This document shows, piece after piece, positions 63,859-64,000 of a stretch of 64,000 bases of DNA. The stretch is from Tannerellaceae bacterium. GTDB taxonomy: Bacteria; Bacteroidota; Bacteroidia; Bacteroidales; Tannerellaceae. Location of the stretch: positions 1 through 64,000 of the forward strand of contig JAJQAZ010000111.1 in NCBI GenBank assembly GCA_021203545.1, given 5' to 3'. Under the pieces are notes generated by a model that was not told where the DNA came from, ran no database searches, and worked only from the letters and a program-made list of their open reading frames with translations. The position numbers and the translations under genes were made by a program. How positions within the stretch are numbered: the first letter of the stretch is position 1; every line of letters starts with the position of its first letter.

Positions 63859-64000
63859 ATGATCGAACTGACGAAAGAATACATAGACAATCTTAAACAG
63901 GTAATTGATCAGAAGGATGATCAAAAGGGAATAGACCTATTGAAAGATCTTTATCCGGCTGATATTGCGGAAATATTCCAGGAACTAAGCGTAAATGAGG
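63859..64000 (+). CDS. mgtE: Magnesium transporter MgtE, N-terminus (truncated by window)
   Basis: The first 47 codons (IELTKEYIDNLKQVIDQKD, LLKDLYPADIAEIFQEL) match the MgtE N-domain, a helical Mg2+ sensor preceding CBS domains and the channel. The gene starts 23 bases after rsmA and runs past the window edge, so the catalytic membrane part is not visible. Confidence 0.8.
   Translation, partial: MIELTKEYIDNLKQVIDQKDDQKGIDLLKDLYPADIAEIFQELSVNE

Overview
The window looks like a chromosomal segment of a Bacteroidales bacterium (Bacteroides, Parabacteroides or Dysgonomonas-like; genus not resolved). Evidence: many starts are preceded by the Bacteroidota -7 element TAnnTTTG (e.g. 2844, 22639, 31112, 41252, 62968); DUF3575/DUF3868 outer-membrane genes, PS-10-type S37 and clostripain-type C11 peptidases and a DUF2723 giant membrane protein are typical of the group; and Topo IV ParE, CoaD, RNase R, UvrA and KsgA have Bacteroidota-like lengths and motifs. 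There is no rRNA, no CRISPR array and no intact transposase. One tRNA (Lys, TTT) is present.

Layout. 1-2.8 kb: PBP4-type carboxypeptidase and an AI-2E-family permease, divergent from overlapping promoters. 2.88-2.96 kb: tRNA-Lys with promoter and terminator, followed by a ~1.9 kb AT-rich insert bounded by 14-bp direct repeats and carrying a decayed two-gene module. 5.1-12.25 kb: a compact six-gene operon (SPFH/four-zinc-ribbon protein, 4-TM coiled-coil protein, 724-residue membrane-anchored acidic coiled-coil protein, two tandem paralogous helical proteins, and a bactofilin-like beta-solenoid protein). This is the best candidate for an undescribed system, probably a membrane-microdomain or envelope-stress scaffold. 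12.4-20.8 kb: cell-envelope genes (L,D-transpeptidase, remnant of a second one, LTA-synthase-like transferase, CapA-like protein, LEA-like lipoprotein, DUF3575 barrel, DUF3868/OmpA protein). 20.9-25.3 kb: an HTH regulator and a NhaC/glutamate-symporter pair. 25.3-37.5 kb: M16 peptidase, P-type Ca2+ ATPase, DUF2723 protein, polysaccharide deacetylase, S37 peptidase and a SecD-P1-like lipoprotein. 37.9-46.3 kb: RNase R, SMP-30 protein, GNAT-like protein, then parE-coaD-ctpA. 47.5-64 kb: S41 lipoprotein, Na/Pi symporter, nucleoside kinase, UvrA, GHL10 lipoprotein, AraC regulator, C11 peptidase, PepD, LPG-synthase-like flippase, KsgA and the start of MgtE.

Two window-wide patterns stand out. First, about a dozen otherwise conserved genes carry single-base indels, mostly in homopolymers (A6-A8, T6-T8, C8, GG), and two more have in-frame stops (11484 TAG, 30087 TAA). 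This looks more like residual assembly error than biology, but raw reads are needed to decide. Second, the longer intergenic gaps (37.5, 46.3, 52.7 and 60.2 kb, plus copies near 0.1 and 12.3 kb) are filled with the same small set of palindromic modules, arranged as nested hairpins between gene ends. One gap also holds an ~885 bp segment bounded by ~51-bp inverted repeats.

Protein functions were assigned by reading motifs and recalled family features; no database search was run.
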